Shown: positions 25,152-33,423, numbered from the stretch's first letter. The stretch is 43,781 nucleotides of DNA from Candidatus Hydrogenedentota bacterium (GCA_029776995.1 JAKOTZ010000068.1:1-43781), one strand, 5' to 3'. Numbers and translations are program-made. The notes: generated by a model from the sequence alone, not told the origin.

Positions 25152-26444
25152 TTAAGCTTTACGCAACGCCTGAGGAACGTACCGCTCCAGTTTCTGTTCG
25201 GCAAATTCCGGCCGCAGCCGGGCAAACCGCTGACGGCCATTAATTACGGGAACACTGGCCCAGTCTTCTCCGATCAGCGGTTTCGCGTACCGGATAAAAT
25301 CGTCCGTCACGTCAATCCGGTTCGGCGCGATCCAGGCTTCAGGGAAGGTGCGTTCCGAATTCGCCACCTGCTCCAGCGGCGCCTTGTCATACCGGACGTT
25401 ATAGATCACGCCCGGTTCCCGAAGAATCGTTGCCATCCACCCGTTCTCGCCGGATTTCGCGATCAGGACAGCCTGCTGCCCGACGCGGTAGGCTTCATCC
25501 AGATCTACTACCGACGCATACAGGCAGGTGCTGCGCTGGTCGGTGCCGGGTACCTGGCCCCTGGCCTTTCCTGCAACCGGCAGCCCGCGGTCATTGAGCA
25601 GATTCACTACCTTCTGCGCGGCGGTCAGCTTGGTGGAGCCATAAGTGGTATGCCCGAAGCTGTCACGGGCTTCCCCGAGGTCCCCCACGTCGAACCCCTC
25701 GCTTACCACCACGATGCACCGGCCGTCCCGCTTCAGCTGATCATTCACCAGGTCGCACATCTGCTCCGGGGTCACCCGCGACTCCACCATATATATCTGC
25801 AGCGGCATTTCCCGCCGCGGATCCGCCAGCCGCGCGGCAGCCGGAATGTATCCAATTTTGCGGCCCATCGCCTGAATGACCAGTACCGGGTCCGCCGGAC
25901 AGGAACCCGCGTTCTCTTCGTTTGCGTTCTGAATAAGGCCCATCCAGTATCGGGCCACACTGCCGTACCCCGGCGTATGGTCAATAAGTTTAAATTCCGC
26001 GTCGCCAACGTCATTATCAATGGTCTTCGGAACGCCCACAGCCACCAGATCCAAACCCTGCTCCGCGGCAAGTTTTGCAACCTTGTTGGCGGTATCCATG
26101 GAATCATTGCCGCCGTTGTAGAAGAAATAACCGATATTATGGGCGCGGAAAACATCAATGATCCGCTGGAAATCCTCCCGCTGGTGCTCCTTCAGTTTAT
26201 ACCGGCAGGTGCCGATCGCGCCTGCCGCCGGCGTATAACGAAGCAGCGCGATTTCCTCCTCATCCTGGACGGACAGGTTCAGCAGTTCTTCCTTCAGAAC
26301 CCCCTCAATGCCATGCCACCCGGCGTAAACCGTACCGAACGTATCCGGAAACATCCTGCAGGTTTCCACCACCCCCCGCAGTGAACTGTTGATGACCGGA
26401 CTGGGCCCTCCGGACTGCGCGACAATAACATTTTTCGGCGCCAT
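25152..26444 (-). CDS. pfp: pyrophosphate-dependent 6-phosphofructokinase
   Basis: A 430-residue PFK of the PPi-dependent group. GGNDS (111-115) has Asp where ATP enzymes have Gly (GGDGS), and PKTIDND (139-145) has Lys where ATP enzymes have Gly. These two changes are the recognised signature of PPi use. VIQAMGRKIGYI provides the MGR motif. It converts fructose-6-phosphate and PPi to fructose-1,6-bisphosphate reversibly. ATG 26444 has AGGAG ideally placed 6 bases upstream; an upstream in-frame start (26498) would add 18 unrelated residues. It is transcribed alone, divergently from mcsA. Confidence 0.93.
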   Translation of the reverse strand: MAPKNVIVAQSGGPSPVINSSLRGVVETCRMFPDTFGTVYAGWHGIEGVLKEELLNLSVQDEEEIALLRYTPAAGAIGTCRYKLKEHQREDFQRIIDVFRAHNIGYFFYNGGNDSMDTANKVAKLAAEQGLDLVAVGVPKTIDNDVGDAEFKLIDHTPGYGSVARYWMGLIQNANEENAGSCPADPVLVIQAMGRKIGYIPAAARLADPRREMPLQIYMVESRVTPEQMCDLVNDQLKRDGRCIVVVSEGFDVGDLGEARDSFGHTTYGSTKLTAAQKVVNLLNDRGLPVAGKARGQVPGTDQRSTCLYASVVDLDEAYRVGQQAVLIAKSGENGWMATILREPGVIYNVRYDKAPLEQVANSERTFPEAWIAPNRIDVTDDFIRYAKPLIGEDWASVPVINGRQRFARLRPEFAEQKLERYVPQALRKA

Positions 26445-26527
26445 ACAGCACTCCTTTTTTGGGTTTGCATTCCGTTCGAAACCACGCCCCCTGCACATAT
26501 CCCGAAAAACGGAAATGAATTACGGCT

Positions 26528-26557
26528 ATTTTACGTATCCAACAGGCAGAACGCCAA
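26528..26557 (-). promoter_or_regulatory. candidate pfp promoter
   Basis: On the minus strand TTGGCG (26557-26552) and TAAAAT (26533-26528) are 18 bases apart, leaving an ~80-base leader before pfp. Confidence 0.35.
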
Positions 26558-26567
26558 ATTCAGTGAA

Positions 26568-26597
26568 TTCGCATCGGGATCGGCAACGGGATATACT
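26568..26597 (+). promoter_or_regulatory. candidate mcsA-mcsB promoter
   Basis: TTCGCA (26568-26573) and TATACT (26592-26597) are 18 bases apart, with a predicted start ~23 bases before the mcsA ATG. No CtsR-type heptad repeat operator is seen around it. Confidence 0.4.
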
Positions 26598-26626
26598 TAT
26601 AGTGAAGGATTTATAGGAATCATCTG

Positions 26627-27157
26627 ATGATTTGCCAGAAGTGCCACCAAAAACCTGCAACAGCCCGATACATAGAGGTCGTTGAGGGCAAGGCGGTTGA
26701 GCAGCATGTCTGTGCGGAATGCCTTGCCAAATACCTTCAGGGCGGATCTGAAGCCTTCAGCCTGAATGAGATCAAACCCCGCATTTACGCGCCCGGCAGC
26801 CAGACAGAACAGCAGAAGCCCCCTCTGCGGCGGCCGCGACAGGCATGCCCGGCCTGCAATACATCGCTCGCCACCATCATGGAAAAGAAAATGGTGGGGT
26901 GCACTGAATGCTACCGGCACTTTTATGACACCATCGAGGAAATCCTGGGCCAGATACAGCCCGGCACCCGGCACCAGGGCCGTTCCAGCGCGCGGGACGA
27001 CGCAAGGTCCCGACTGCGGAATGATCTCCGGAGCAAACGGGCTTTGTTGCGTAGCGTGCTCAAGGTGGAAGATTATGAGCAGGCCGCAATCCTCAGGGAT
27101 GAAATCAGGCGGCTGGAAGCGGGACTGCAAATCGGCGGGGGAGAAGAACTTCCATGA
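26627..27157 (+). CDS. mcsA: McsA-like zinc-finger protein with UVR motif
   Basis: 176 residues. Two treble-clef-like CxxC pairs begin the protein (C3/C6 and C28/C31), then another two (C74/C77, C93/C96, in CPACNT and CTECYRHFY). The C-terminus has a UvrB/UvrC motif, DYEQAAILRDEIRRLE. This is the McsA layout; in Bacillus McsA activates the arginine kinase McsB and helps control CtsR and Clp proteolysis. ATG 26627 has AGGA 10 bases upstream. Its stop overlaps the next gene (ATGA), so both are co-produced. No ctsR or clpC is in the window. Confidence 0.9.
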   Translation: MICQKCHQKPATARYIEVVEGKAVEQHVCAECLAKYLQGGSEAFSLNEIKPRIYAPGSQTEQQKPPLRRPRQACPACNTSLATIMEKKMVGCTECYRHFYDTIEEILGQIQPGTRHQGRSSARDDARSRLRNDLRSKRALLRSVLKVEDYEQAAILRDEIRRLEAGLQIGGGEELP

Positions 27158-28371
27158 AACAGAGTGACCTGCTGCCAGCCGCCCTGCCTGAATGGTGCGG
27201 TTCAGACATGGAACCGTCTTCCTGGACGGAGATCGTTTCGTCCTGCACCCTCTGCAGGAACCTGCCAGATCTTCCCTTTCCCCCCGCTGCCCGGGCAGAA
27301 GAAAAACAGGAAGCGCTTCGCCGGGTTGAAGACGCAGTAAGATTGCTCTCTCCCCTGCAGGATCATCTGGCCTGTACAGAAAAAGAACTGGAATCGCCGC
27401 TTGGGTCCCTGCTGGCTGAACGCCACCTCGCTCCGCGCGAGGTATTGCACGGGCACGGTCCACGCGCCCTGTTCACGGACCGACGGGGCAGCCGCGCACT
27501 GATAATTAACGCCCTGGACCATGTGTCTATCCGGGCGCTTGCCCCGGGCAATAACACATCCATGGCCCTCCAGCAGGTTTTATCCGTGGAGGAAACCTTG
27601 GGAAGTGTGCTGGATTTCTCCTACGACGAACAGCGGGGATTCCTGACTTCCCGACTGACCTGCACGGGGACCGGACTTAAAGTATGCGTGCTGTTACACC
27701 TCCCCGCGCTAACCCTGATGGGCTTGCCAAAACTGTATCCGGGAACGGCCAAGACCCGGGACGTCGCTTTTTGCGGAGTCGCCGCGGGCAGTGGATTGGA
27801 TCTGCCGCATCTGGGCGCTCCACCCTCTGAGCCTCAGCAGCTTTCGGCTACGCCGTACATGCCCGTCGAGCCGATAACGGAACAGTGCTTGCTGACTGAA
27901 ATTGAAGGGTTCATACCCGTCCCGCCGGAAAAGTCCCCTGGCGCGTTGTACGCCGTTTTCAACCAGCATTCTCTCGGCGTTTCCGAAGAGGAAATTGCCT
28001 ATGGGGTATACCACGCCGCCAGGGAATGGTGCGTCAAAGAGGAAGAAACTCGCCTGACACTGCTCAAAAGCAACAGGCTTTGGCTGCAGGACTGGGTCGG
28101 ACGGGCGGTTGCCCTGGCGCGGGGAACCCATATTGCCGGTTTCGGTGAAGCGCTGGACTGGATTTCACGGATCCGGCTGGGGGCGGCTCTCGGTTTACTG
28201 CGCATGCCAGGGCTCACCCCGGCTGCGTTAAACCGGATGTTGATTGAAATCCAGGCCGCCCATCTGGCCAACGGAACCAGTGAAGAACTCTCATCCCGTC
28301 TCCACCTGGCAAGACTGCGCGCCGAAAAATTACGCGCCTTTCTGGCTCAGTGTGAAATTACCGCCTCCTGA
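27154..28371 (+). CDS. McsB-like ATP:guanido phosphotransferase homologue with degenerate active site
   Basis: The 405-residue frame follows McsB along its length, including GTGLKVCVLLHLPAL (177-186 area), FNQHSLGVSEEEI (269-281) and the helical C-terminal region. The catalytic motifs are altered. SSRxRLARN is SSCTLCRN (29-36); INEEDH is INALDH (118-123), losing both acidic residues; the catalytic CPTN is RLTC (167-170); RGxYGEG is EGFIPVP (251-257). The frame itself is uninterrupted and codon use is normal, so it is not a broken gene. Known McsB phosphorylates arginines to mark proteins for ClpCP; this one probably binds substrates or McsA without catalysis. It overlaps mcsA by four bases. 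Alignment was done by eye. Confidence 0.82.
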   Translation: MKQSDLLPAALPEWCGSDMEPSSWTEIVSSCTLCRNLPDLPFPPAARAEEKQEALRRVEDAVRLLSPLQDHLACTEKELESPLGSLLAERHLAPREVLHGHGPRALFTDRRGSRALIINALDHVSIRALAPGNNTSMALQQVLSVEETLGSVLDFSYDEQRGFLTSRLTCTGTGLKVCVLLHLPALTLMGLPKLYPGTAKTRDVAFCGVAAGSGLDLPHLGAPPSEPQQLSATPYMPVEPITEQCLLTEIEGFIPVPPEKSPGALYAVFNQHSLGVSEEEIAYGVYHAAREWCVKEEETRLTLLKSNRLWLQDWVGRAVALARGTHIAGFGEALDWISRIRLGAALGLLRMPGLTPAALNRMLIEIQAAHLANGTSEELSSRLHLARLRAEKLRAFLAQCEITAS

Positions 28372-28385
28372 CCGGAAACGCCGAT

Positions 28386-30095
28386 TTACGCGCCCAGATT
28401 AACCAGTACTTCCAGCAGGCGGTCCGCTATGGAGATAATCCGGACGGATCCCTGGAATGCCCGCTCGTAGGCGATCAGGTTCGTTACCTCTTCATCCATG
28501 TTTACGCCCGATACTTCTTCACGGCGGCGATCAAAATCCTGCGCAAAACCCTGCTCGACCTGAAGCGAGGCGCTGTTGTCCCGGCTCTGAATCCCCAGCC
28601 GGGCCACAGTCGCCTGATAAAATCCTTCCAGCGTCTGCCGGCCTGAGTCGGCAACCGACGAAGCGCGCAGGGCCTGCATGGCCAGCGCCGCGCGGTTATC
28701 GCCGGTCAGCCGGAAATTCGTTCCATAACCGGAACTGATCCACTCGAGGTTGGTTTCGAGGTGGTCTGAAAGTCGGATCGTTTCGGCATCCGTACCGCTG
28801 AACAGGCCATTCATACCCAATGATACCAGCGCGCCGGAGGTGTCATTGGCAAACGCGAATCCGAACCCGGTCGCGGAAGTTACCACCAGACGGCCGTCCG
28901 CGTCCACGTTTGCGGAAAGATTGGCCATGCCGTCAATGGCGGCGGCAATGTCCTGCGCGGAGGTTACACCGGACGTAACCGGAATGGTCAATGTCTCGGC
29001 CAGCGCGCCGGCGGCATCAAACACGTTGACTGTGAAAGAGCCATTTTGAAGAGAAAAGGGCACATCGCCTGCCGGATCATCCAGCGCAAGCGTCGGGTCT
29101 GTCCGGCGGACACCCCCGACAATAGTCCCCGACAGCGGCGCCAGCCCTCTGCCCTGGCTGTGAATGCCGTTTACCGATTCAATAAGGGCCCGCGCGATTT
29201 CATCGGTCCGATCCCGGTAATCCGCCGCCACGTAATCCCGCATAATCAGCAGGCCGCGCAGTTCTCCCCCGACAATCAACGTGTTCTGCCCGGTATCCGC
29301 CCATCGTACCCGCAACAGATCCGGACGGTCGGAATCTATGGTATCGTCTGCCGTTGCGGTCAGCGCCCGCCAGCGGTCCCCGTTGACCAGCTGCTCATCC
29401 CCCAGCAGCACCTCTACCTCTCCGTTGTCCCGTTCCCGGTAGCTGACTTTGACCAGCCGGGAAAGGCGGTCCAGCAGACGGTCCCGCTCATCGCGCAGGT
29501 CATTGGCCCGTGCGCCATTGGCTTCGATGCGCCGGATCGACACATTTGTCTCCGCGATGCGTTCCGCCAGCGCGTTGATTTCCGGAATCATATTCCGGAT
29601 TTCTTCGTTGGCATTCGACCGTACCACTTCGATCCGCCGCGCGGTTTCATTCAGCGCATTGGAAATTGCCCGGGTTTCCGAAAGAAGCGCCTCGCGCACT
29701 GAGGGATCTTCCACGTTTGAAGAAAATTCGGAAAGCGCCTCAAAAAACGCGCTGAGTCTGGCACCGAAACTTTGCTCTCCGGGTTCCTGAAAAATATCCT
29801 CCAGCCGGGTGTAGAATCGGTCCTGAACGTCCACCTGGCCAAGGCTGGCCATTTGGGTCCGATATACCTTGTCCAGAAATTCCTCGCGAACCCGGTTTAC
29901 CCCCGCTATCTTGGGGCCCCTTCCCAGTTCCCCATAGTACGTATAGTTGGGCTGCCAGGTGGTGACGTCTACCCGCTGGCGGGAATAACCTTCGGTGTTG
30001 ATATTCGCGATGTTATGGCCTGCCGTATCCAGCTGCGCCTGGGCCACCATCAGCCCATTTCTTCCGATATGCAGGGCACTGAACAAAGTTCCCAT
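28386..30095 (-). CDS. flgK: flagellar hook-associated protein 1 (FlgK)
   Basis: 569 residues. The N-terminal rod/hook motif is LDTAGHNIANINTEGYSRQR, and the C-terminus is VNMDEEVTNLIAYERAFQGSVR, the two regions that pair in a coiled coil and define FlgK. The variable middle is exposed in the filament junction. It joins hook and filament outside the cell. Unusually it stands alone: flgL, flgM, flgN and fliD are not adjacent. It converges on the mcsB-like gene with a 14-base gap. No strong Shine-Dalgarno precedes the ATG. Two flagellar sigma-factor candidates lie upstream. Confidence 0.95.
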   Translation of the reverse strand: MGTLFSALHIGRNGLMVAQAQLDTAGHNIANINTEGYSRQRVDVTTWQPNYTYYGELGRGPKIAGVNRVREEFLDKVYRTQMASLGQVDVQDRFYTRLEDIFQEPGEQSFGARLSAFFEALSEFSSNVEDPSVREALLSETRAISNALNETARRIEVVRSNANEEIRNMIPEINALAERIAETNVSIRRIEANGARANDLRDERDRLLDRLSRLVKVSYRERDNGEVEVLLGDEQLVNGDRWRALTATADDTIDSDRPDLLRVRWADTGQNTLIVGGELRGLLIMRDYVAADYRDRTDEIARALIESVNGIHSQGRGLAPLSGTIVGGVRRTDPTLALDDPAGDVPFSLQNGSFTVNVFDAAGALAETLTIPVTSGVTSAQDIAAAIDGMANLSANVDADGRLVVTSATGFGFAFANDTSGALVSLGMNGLFSGTDAETIRLSDHLETNLEWISSGYGTNFRLTGDNRAALAMQALRASSVADSGRQTLEGFYQATVARLGIQSRDNSASLQVEQGFAQDFDRRREEVSGVNMDEEVTNLIAYERAFQGSVRIISIADRLLEVLVNLGA

Positions 30096-30144
30096 GGCAA
30101 TTTTTTCCGTTTTATGGCCTTAACTGCAGGTTCTTCAAGTCCTA

Positions 30145-30160
30145 AGCACCTTCCATGCCG
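30145..30160 (-). promoter_or_regulatory. candidate sigma-54 promoter of flgK
   Basis: Read on the minus strand, CGGCATGGAAGGTGCT has GG and GC ten bases apart and keeps GGCA and TGC of the -24/-12 consensus. It lies 50 bases before the flgK ATG. The -24 T is C and the -12 first T is G, so it is an imperfect match. Confidence 0.4.
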
Positions 30161-30173
30161 CTTTTATAACCCT

Positions 30174-30181
30174 TTATCGGC
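30174..30181 (-). promoter_or_regulatory. possible sigma-28 (FliA) -10 element upstream of flgK
   Basis: On the minus strand GCCGATAA is an exact match to the FliA -10. The matching -35 (TAAA about 15 bases upstream) is absent; a TAAA lies only 3 bases upstream, so spacing is wrong. Confidence 0.25.
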
Positions 30182-30245
30182 AATTTTACAGGGTCACTGA
30201 ACCCGCCTATCCGACCTGTTGCCCACTACAGATCCCATGAAGTCC

Positions 30246-30274
30246 TTGAAAATTTTCTGAAAATGTGTTACAAT
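30246..30274 (+). promoter_or_regulatory. strong sigma-70-type promoter for the 30310 operon
   Basis: TTGAAA (30246-30251), a 17-base spacer and TACAAT (30269-30274) are each five of six to consensus. The predicted start near 30281 lies before the chosen start codon at 30310 and after a GTG at 30265, excluding that GTG. Confidence 0.65.
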
Positions 30275-30309
30275 TTACTCCGAAAAGACCGCAATTTACG
30301 CATCATGGG

Positions 30310-31041
30310 ATGATTATGGTTTTCCGGATCAAATACGGAATAAAACAGGCTGGCCGATTTCTCTTCGCTGCCGGAGGCGGAATCATTGTGGGCATCGGGC
30401 TGGTTGCCACGATCCAGACCCTGGCCATGTCGGTTCCAAAAACCGGGCTGAACAGGCCGAATCCAACTGCGACATCCATTCCCCGGCCGCCCCAGCCAGA
30501 CGAAACGGTAACGGACACACTGACAACGGATATCACCGAAGCCTCCGTCCCTTCCAGTTCCAATACCCAGTCCCGCAGTCCGGCATTCCGGTATGCGGAG
30601 GCGCTGATTTCGGGTGACGGGGACACCGCACTGGCCATGCTCTCCTGGGTTCGGGACCGTCTTGCGCACGTTCAGCGTATTCGGGGGGCTGGCGATCCCG
30701 TACGGCAGGAACGGGACCGTCTTGCCAGGGAACTGTTGAACCGCGCGCCGGAAGGGGCTGTCATCACGGAAGAAGGCATTGAAGACCAGTATGTTTTTGT
30801 CCCCGGCTGCCAACTGGAACTGATCGGACATGACGGCGGAGCTCAGGATCTGGAGGCGCCGGCGGCCGGCCGGGACTGGATCCGGATTACCTACCCCAGA
30901 CCGGAAAACGCCCCCCGGTCTCCATCAGGAAAGCCCTTCAAAACCCTGGTCGTTGGGGTTAACTGGGACGCAAATGGAATGATTCTTAAGGGTAACGTGA
31001 TCGGCAATCTGGAGATAGAAAGAGAAAACGCTTTCCGATAA
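30310..31041 (+). CDS. hypothetical membrane-anchored protein
   Basis: About 243 residues; no family recognised. A short basic N-terminus is followed by one glycine-rich membrane helix (FAAGGGIIVGIGLVATIQTL), a Thr/Pro/Ser-rich linker, and a soluble domain of ~150 residues. That domain includes FRYAEALISGDGDTALAMLS, a helical element resembling a nuclear-transport-factor-2/DUF4878-like start, and ends in beta-rich sequence (FKTLVVGVNWDANGMILKGNVIGNLEI). ATG 30310 or 30316 fits the promoter; an upstream GTG lies in the -10. It opens a long plus-strand run of envelope genes, with 24 bases to the next gene. Confidence 0.65.
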   Translation: MIMVFRIKYGIKQAGRFLFAAGGGIIVGIGLVATIQTLAMSVPKTGLNRPNPTATSIPRPPQPDETVTDTLTTDITEASVPSSSNTQSRSPAFRYAEALISGDGDTALAMLSWVRDRLAHVQRIRGAGDPVRQERDRLARELLNRAPEGAVITEEGIEDQYVFVPGCQLELIGHDGGAQDLEAPAAGRDWIRITYPRPENAPRSPSGKPFKTLVVGVNWDANGMILKGNVIGNLEIERENAFR

Positions 31042-31065
31042 CCGGAACACATGGAGGAAAAAACC

Positions 31066-31500
31066 ATGCCGCTGGCCAGCTGTCCACGATGCAAGAAAAT
31101 GTTCAACAAATCCAACACGCAGGTCTGTTCTGCATGTCAGGCCGACGAAAAAGCGGATCAGGACAAAGTCCGGGCGGTACTGGATGAAAACCCGAACCTG
31201 AATGCTGAAGCGTTGGCTGAACGGGCATCCGTATCACTGGGGGTTGTGGAACGCATGATGGCCGACGGTTCGCTGGCCATTCTCAACCTCACTGAAAACC
31301 AGCCCAAATGCGGACGTTGCGGCGCGCCTGCCATCAGCATGAGCAAACGGCTCTGCCAGGCTTGCCTGGAAAAACTGAATGCTGAAGTCGCGGAAATGCA
31401 GCGAAAAGTCCGGCTGAACGACAAACCTGAAGCCAAAATCGGCACTTATGACAATAAACTCAACGTAGTGGAAACGGTATACGTGAAACGAAAACAGTAG
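31066..31500 (+). CDS. YvyF-like (flagellar operon) zinc-ribbon protein
   Basis: 144 residues. CPRCKKMF...VCSACQ at the N-terminus is the zinc knuckle of the YvyF (TIGR03826-type) family from Bacillus flagellar operons; a helix-turn-helix-like segment follows (LNAEALAERASVSLGVVERMM), as in that family. A second zinc pair then comes (CGRCGAP...CQACLEKL), and a charged tail. The role is not established; relatives are linked to FlgM-region flagellar control. ATG 31066 has GGAGGA 7 bases upstream; the ATG at 31051 would place that site inside the gene. It lies one gene away from flgK but in a different transcription unit. Confidence 0.72.
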   Translation: MPLASCPRCKKMFNKSNTQVCSACQADEKADQDKVRAVLDENPNLNAEALAERASVSLGVVERMMADGSLAILNLTENQPKCGRCGAPAISMSKRLCQACLEKLNAEVAEMQRKVRLNDKPEAKIGTYDNKLNVVETVYVKRKQ

Positions 31501-31550
31501 TAGTATACTGGTACTGACAGGCTGAACCGCATGGAGGACCGGCCGCGATC

Positions 31551-31718
31551 ATGAGCCGCAGGGATATCATTGGTGCGGTAGTGCTGGCAGTACTGCTGAT
31601 ATTTCTCGGGGGGATTCTGGTTTGGACCTTCGCGCGCCCTTCGGGTAGCATACATGACCCGAAGGACAGTATTTTCGTGCGACAGCGAATTATCAACCTG
31701 CAAAAGAGCGCCCAATAG
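31551..31718 (+). CDS. 55-residue single-span membrane protein
   Basis: A short gene with GGAGGA 12 bases before the ATG. The sequence begins MSRRD, then a hydrophobic helix (IIGAVVLAVLLIFLGGILVW, residues ~6-25) with basic residues on its N-side, so the tail likely faces the periplasm. The 30-residue tail (SGSIHDPKDSIFVRQR...) is polar. The gene fills most of the 244-base space between the YvyF-like gene and the amidase gene and keeps the same GC and strand. No family recognised. Confidence 0.6.
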   Translation: MSRRDIIGAVVLAVLLIFLGGILVWTFARPSGSIHDPKDSIFVRQRIINLQKSAQ

Positions 31719-31744
31719 CGGCGGCGCGATCGAAAGGTCTGTAC

Positions 31745-32731
31745 GTGTGGAGTTCGAGGGTAACTGGTCGCGTCGGTCCGGCGTTAGTGGTGCTCCTGAT
31801 TGCGGTATTTTTCGCGTGGGCTCAGGGTACACAGGAGCCATCGCAGGTAAAGCCCATCGTTCCTCCGCCTGAGGCAGTGGAGACCGCTTCCCCTGAACCG
31901 ATCGTCCCGGAGCCCGAACCAGTTCATACGGAGTCTCCGGATGCGTTGCTTACACCCCTTCCGGACGCTTCGTTTCCGCCCGCCCAGCCGGTCCCGCAGC
32001 CGTCCTCCTCTGCCCCTCCCGCGCCGGCTGACTCAACGGTGCCCGAATCGTCAGAAACCCGCATCAATCAGGTCTCCCCTGAAAAACAATCCGATCAGAA
32101 AATGCCTGAAAATAATGTGGAAGAAAAAACCTCGGAAAAACAAACAGAGACCAGCGCCGACAATATACGCTTCGACGCGTTTATACTGGATGCCGGACAC
32201 GGCGGTATCGATCCGGGCGTGGTTGGTTCAGACGGCATCAAAGAAAAAGACCTGACCCTTTCTCTCGCGCAGGGAATCGGCCAGGCGCTGCTGAGCCGCG
32301 GAAAACAGGCACTGTTCACCCGCACCGAAGACCGGGCCATGACCGCGTCCCAGCGGGCTGCCTTAACTAAAAACCGGAAAAACGCGGTATTGGTGAGCCT
32401 GCACATTGGACGGTGCGTGGAAGCGCAGGCAGGCGCCCCAATCACCCTGGCGTGGGATAATGGCCAAACAGGGCAGACTCCTTCCGTTTTCATTGAACAA
32501 TCGCGGATCTTTGGAGAGAAGCTGGCCGCCGTGTTGCGAGAAAAAACATATGTTGTCCACACCGTTACTGCCCCCCTGCGGATGCAGCGGACATCTGAAA
32601 CGCCTGTGGTTTTGGTAGAATGCGGGTGTCTGGAAAACGGCGCGGGCAGACAGATGCTCACCGATGAAACGAATCGGAACGCGTTAATCCAATCGCTGGC
32701 AGAAGCTATTATGGCTGCTGCCGCGCCGTAA
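31745..32731 (+). CDS. N-acetylmuramoyl-L-alanine amidase (Amidase_3 domain)
   Basis: 328 residues. An N-terminal hydrophobic signal or anchor (~12-27) is followed by a ~110-residue Pro/Glu/Ser-rich linker and then the zinc amidase domain: ILDAGHGGIDPGVVG (first zinc His), KEKDLTLSLA (zinc Glu), LVSLHIG (second zinc His) and LVECGCLEN (catalytic Glu). It should cut the amide between MurNAc and the stem peptide. GTG 31745 has AAAGG 7 bases upstream. The stop overlaps an ATG at 32731 by one base; the linker suggests it must reach across the periplasm. The family domain is slightly shortened. Confidence 0.85.
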   Translation: MWSSRVTGRVGPALVVLLIAVFFAWAQGTQEPSQVKPIVPPPEAVETASPEPIVPEPEPVHTESPDALLTPLPDASFPPAQPVPQPSSSAPPAPADSTVPESSETRINQVSPEKQSDQKMPENNVEEKTSEKQTETSADNIRFDAFILDAGHGGIDPGVVGSDGIKEKDLTLSLAQGIGQALLSRGKQALFTRTEDRAMTASQRAALTKNRKNAVLVSLHIGRCVEAQAGAPITLAWDNGQTGQTPSVFIEQSRIFGEKLAAVLREKTYVVHTVTAPLRMQRTSETPVVLVECGCLENGAGRQMLTDETNRNALIQSLAEAIMAAAAP

Positions 32732-32748
32732 TGTTCGGGGGATTCTTG

Positions 32749-33423
32749 ATGTCGTGGTCAAAACGGATGCTTTCGCAGTTTGGGCTGGCCGTTTGGGCGC
32801 TGGTGACTTTTTCGCTGGCGGTTGCCACGTTGCTGCTCTACTGGCAGGTTGTGGAACTGGGCGCGCGGAATATCCGGCCCGCAACGGATGAAAACACGGT
32901 TTCAAACACGCCCGCTTCAACTTCCGCAGCTTCGGTCCGCGAAGCCCCCGAACAGCGAAATGTTGAAATCTACTGCTTTGATCCGGAGACAGGCGCGCTG
33001 ACGCCCAGAATCGTCGCCATGGAGTGGACATCAACCACCGCATTGAATTGCCGCCGCGCCATTGAATTGCTTTTGCAGCCTCCTCCTGCTGACAGCGGAT
33101 GCCAAAGCCCGTTCCCGCCGGAAACACGCGTCCGGGGACTCTACCTGCTGGGAAAAGAAGAGGTAGTGATTGATTTTTCCGGGGATATCACCCGTCTGGG
33201 GCCTGCTGCGGGAGGGAGTGTTCTTTGGGAAAATGCCATGGTCAGTTCGCTTGTCAAAACACTCTCCTCCCCTAATCTGGTGGCAGGTGATGGCGTTTCC
33301 ATACGTCGGGTAAGGATACTGGTCGACGGTTCGTCGCCCGGCAATGACTTTCCCGCCCATCTGGACCTGTCCAACGCAATAGACGTGGCCAATCAGCCGG
33401 ATGGGACCGGCATGCAGCCATGA
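32749..33423 (+). CDS. GerM-domain membrane-anchored protein
   Basis: 224 residues: an N-terminal membrane segment (FGLAVWALVTFSLAVATLLL), a Ser/Thr-rich linker, and a GerMN domain at ~75-205 with RVRGLYLLGKEEVVIDFSGD and the final VRRVRILVDG. GerM in Bacillus is needed for sporulation and germination; GerM-like domains occur widely near cell-wall genes. ATG 32749 has GGGGGA 6 bases upstream; an ATG at 32731 is an alternative. Its stop overlaps murI (ATGA, 33420-33423), matching the amidase-gerM-racemase association. Confidence 0.82.
   Translation: MSWSKRMLSQFGLAVWALVTFSLAVATLLLYWQVVELGARNIRPATDENTVSNTPASTSAASVREAPEQRNVEIYCFDPETGALTPRIVAMEWTSTTALNCRRAIELLLQPPPADSGCQSPFPPETRVRGLYLLGKEEVVIDFSGDITRLGPAAGGSVLWENAMVSSLVKTLSSPNLVAGDGVSIRRVRILVDGSSPGNDFPAHLDLSNAIDVANQPDGTGMQP

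Noticed and set aside
25137-26384. Long open frame (415 codons) opposite the PPi-phosphofructokinase
   Set aside because: Antisense shadow of a clear enzyme; composition is His/Arg/Gln-rich without domains or a ribosome site.
27154-28371. Frameshift as cause of the altered McsB motifs
   Set aside because: Conserved segments before, between and after the altered motifs stay in one frame, and the motifs are changed at several separate places.
30265-30309. GTG 30265 as start of the unknown membrane protein
   Set aside because: It lies between the -35 and -10 of a near-consensus promoter, so it would not be transcribed.
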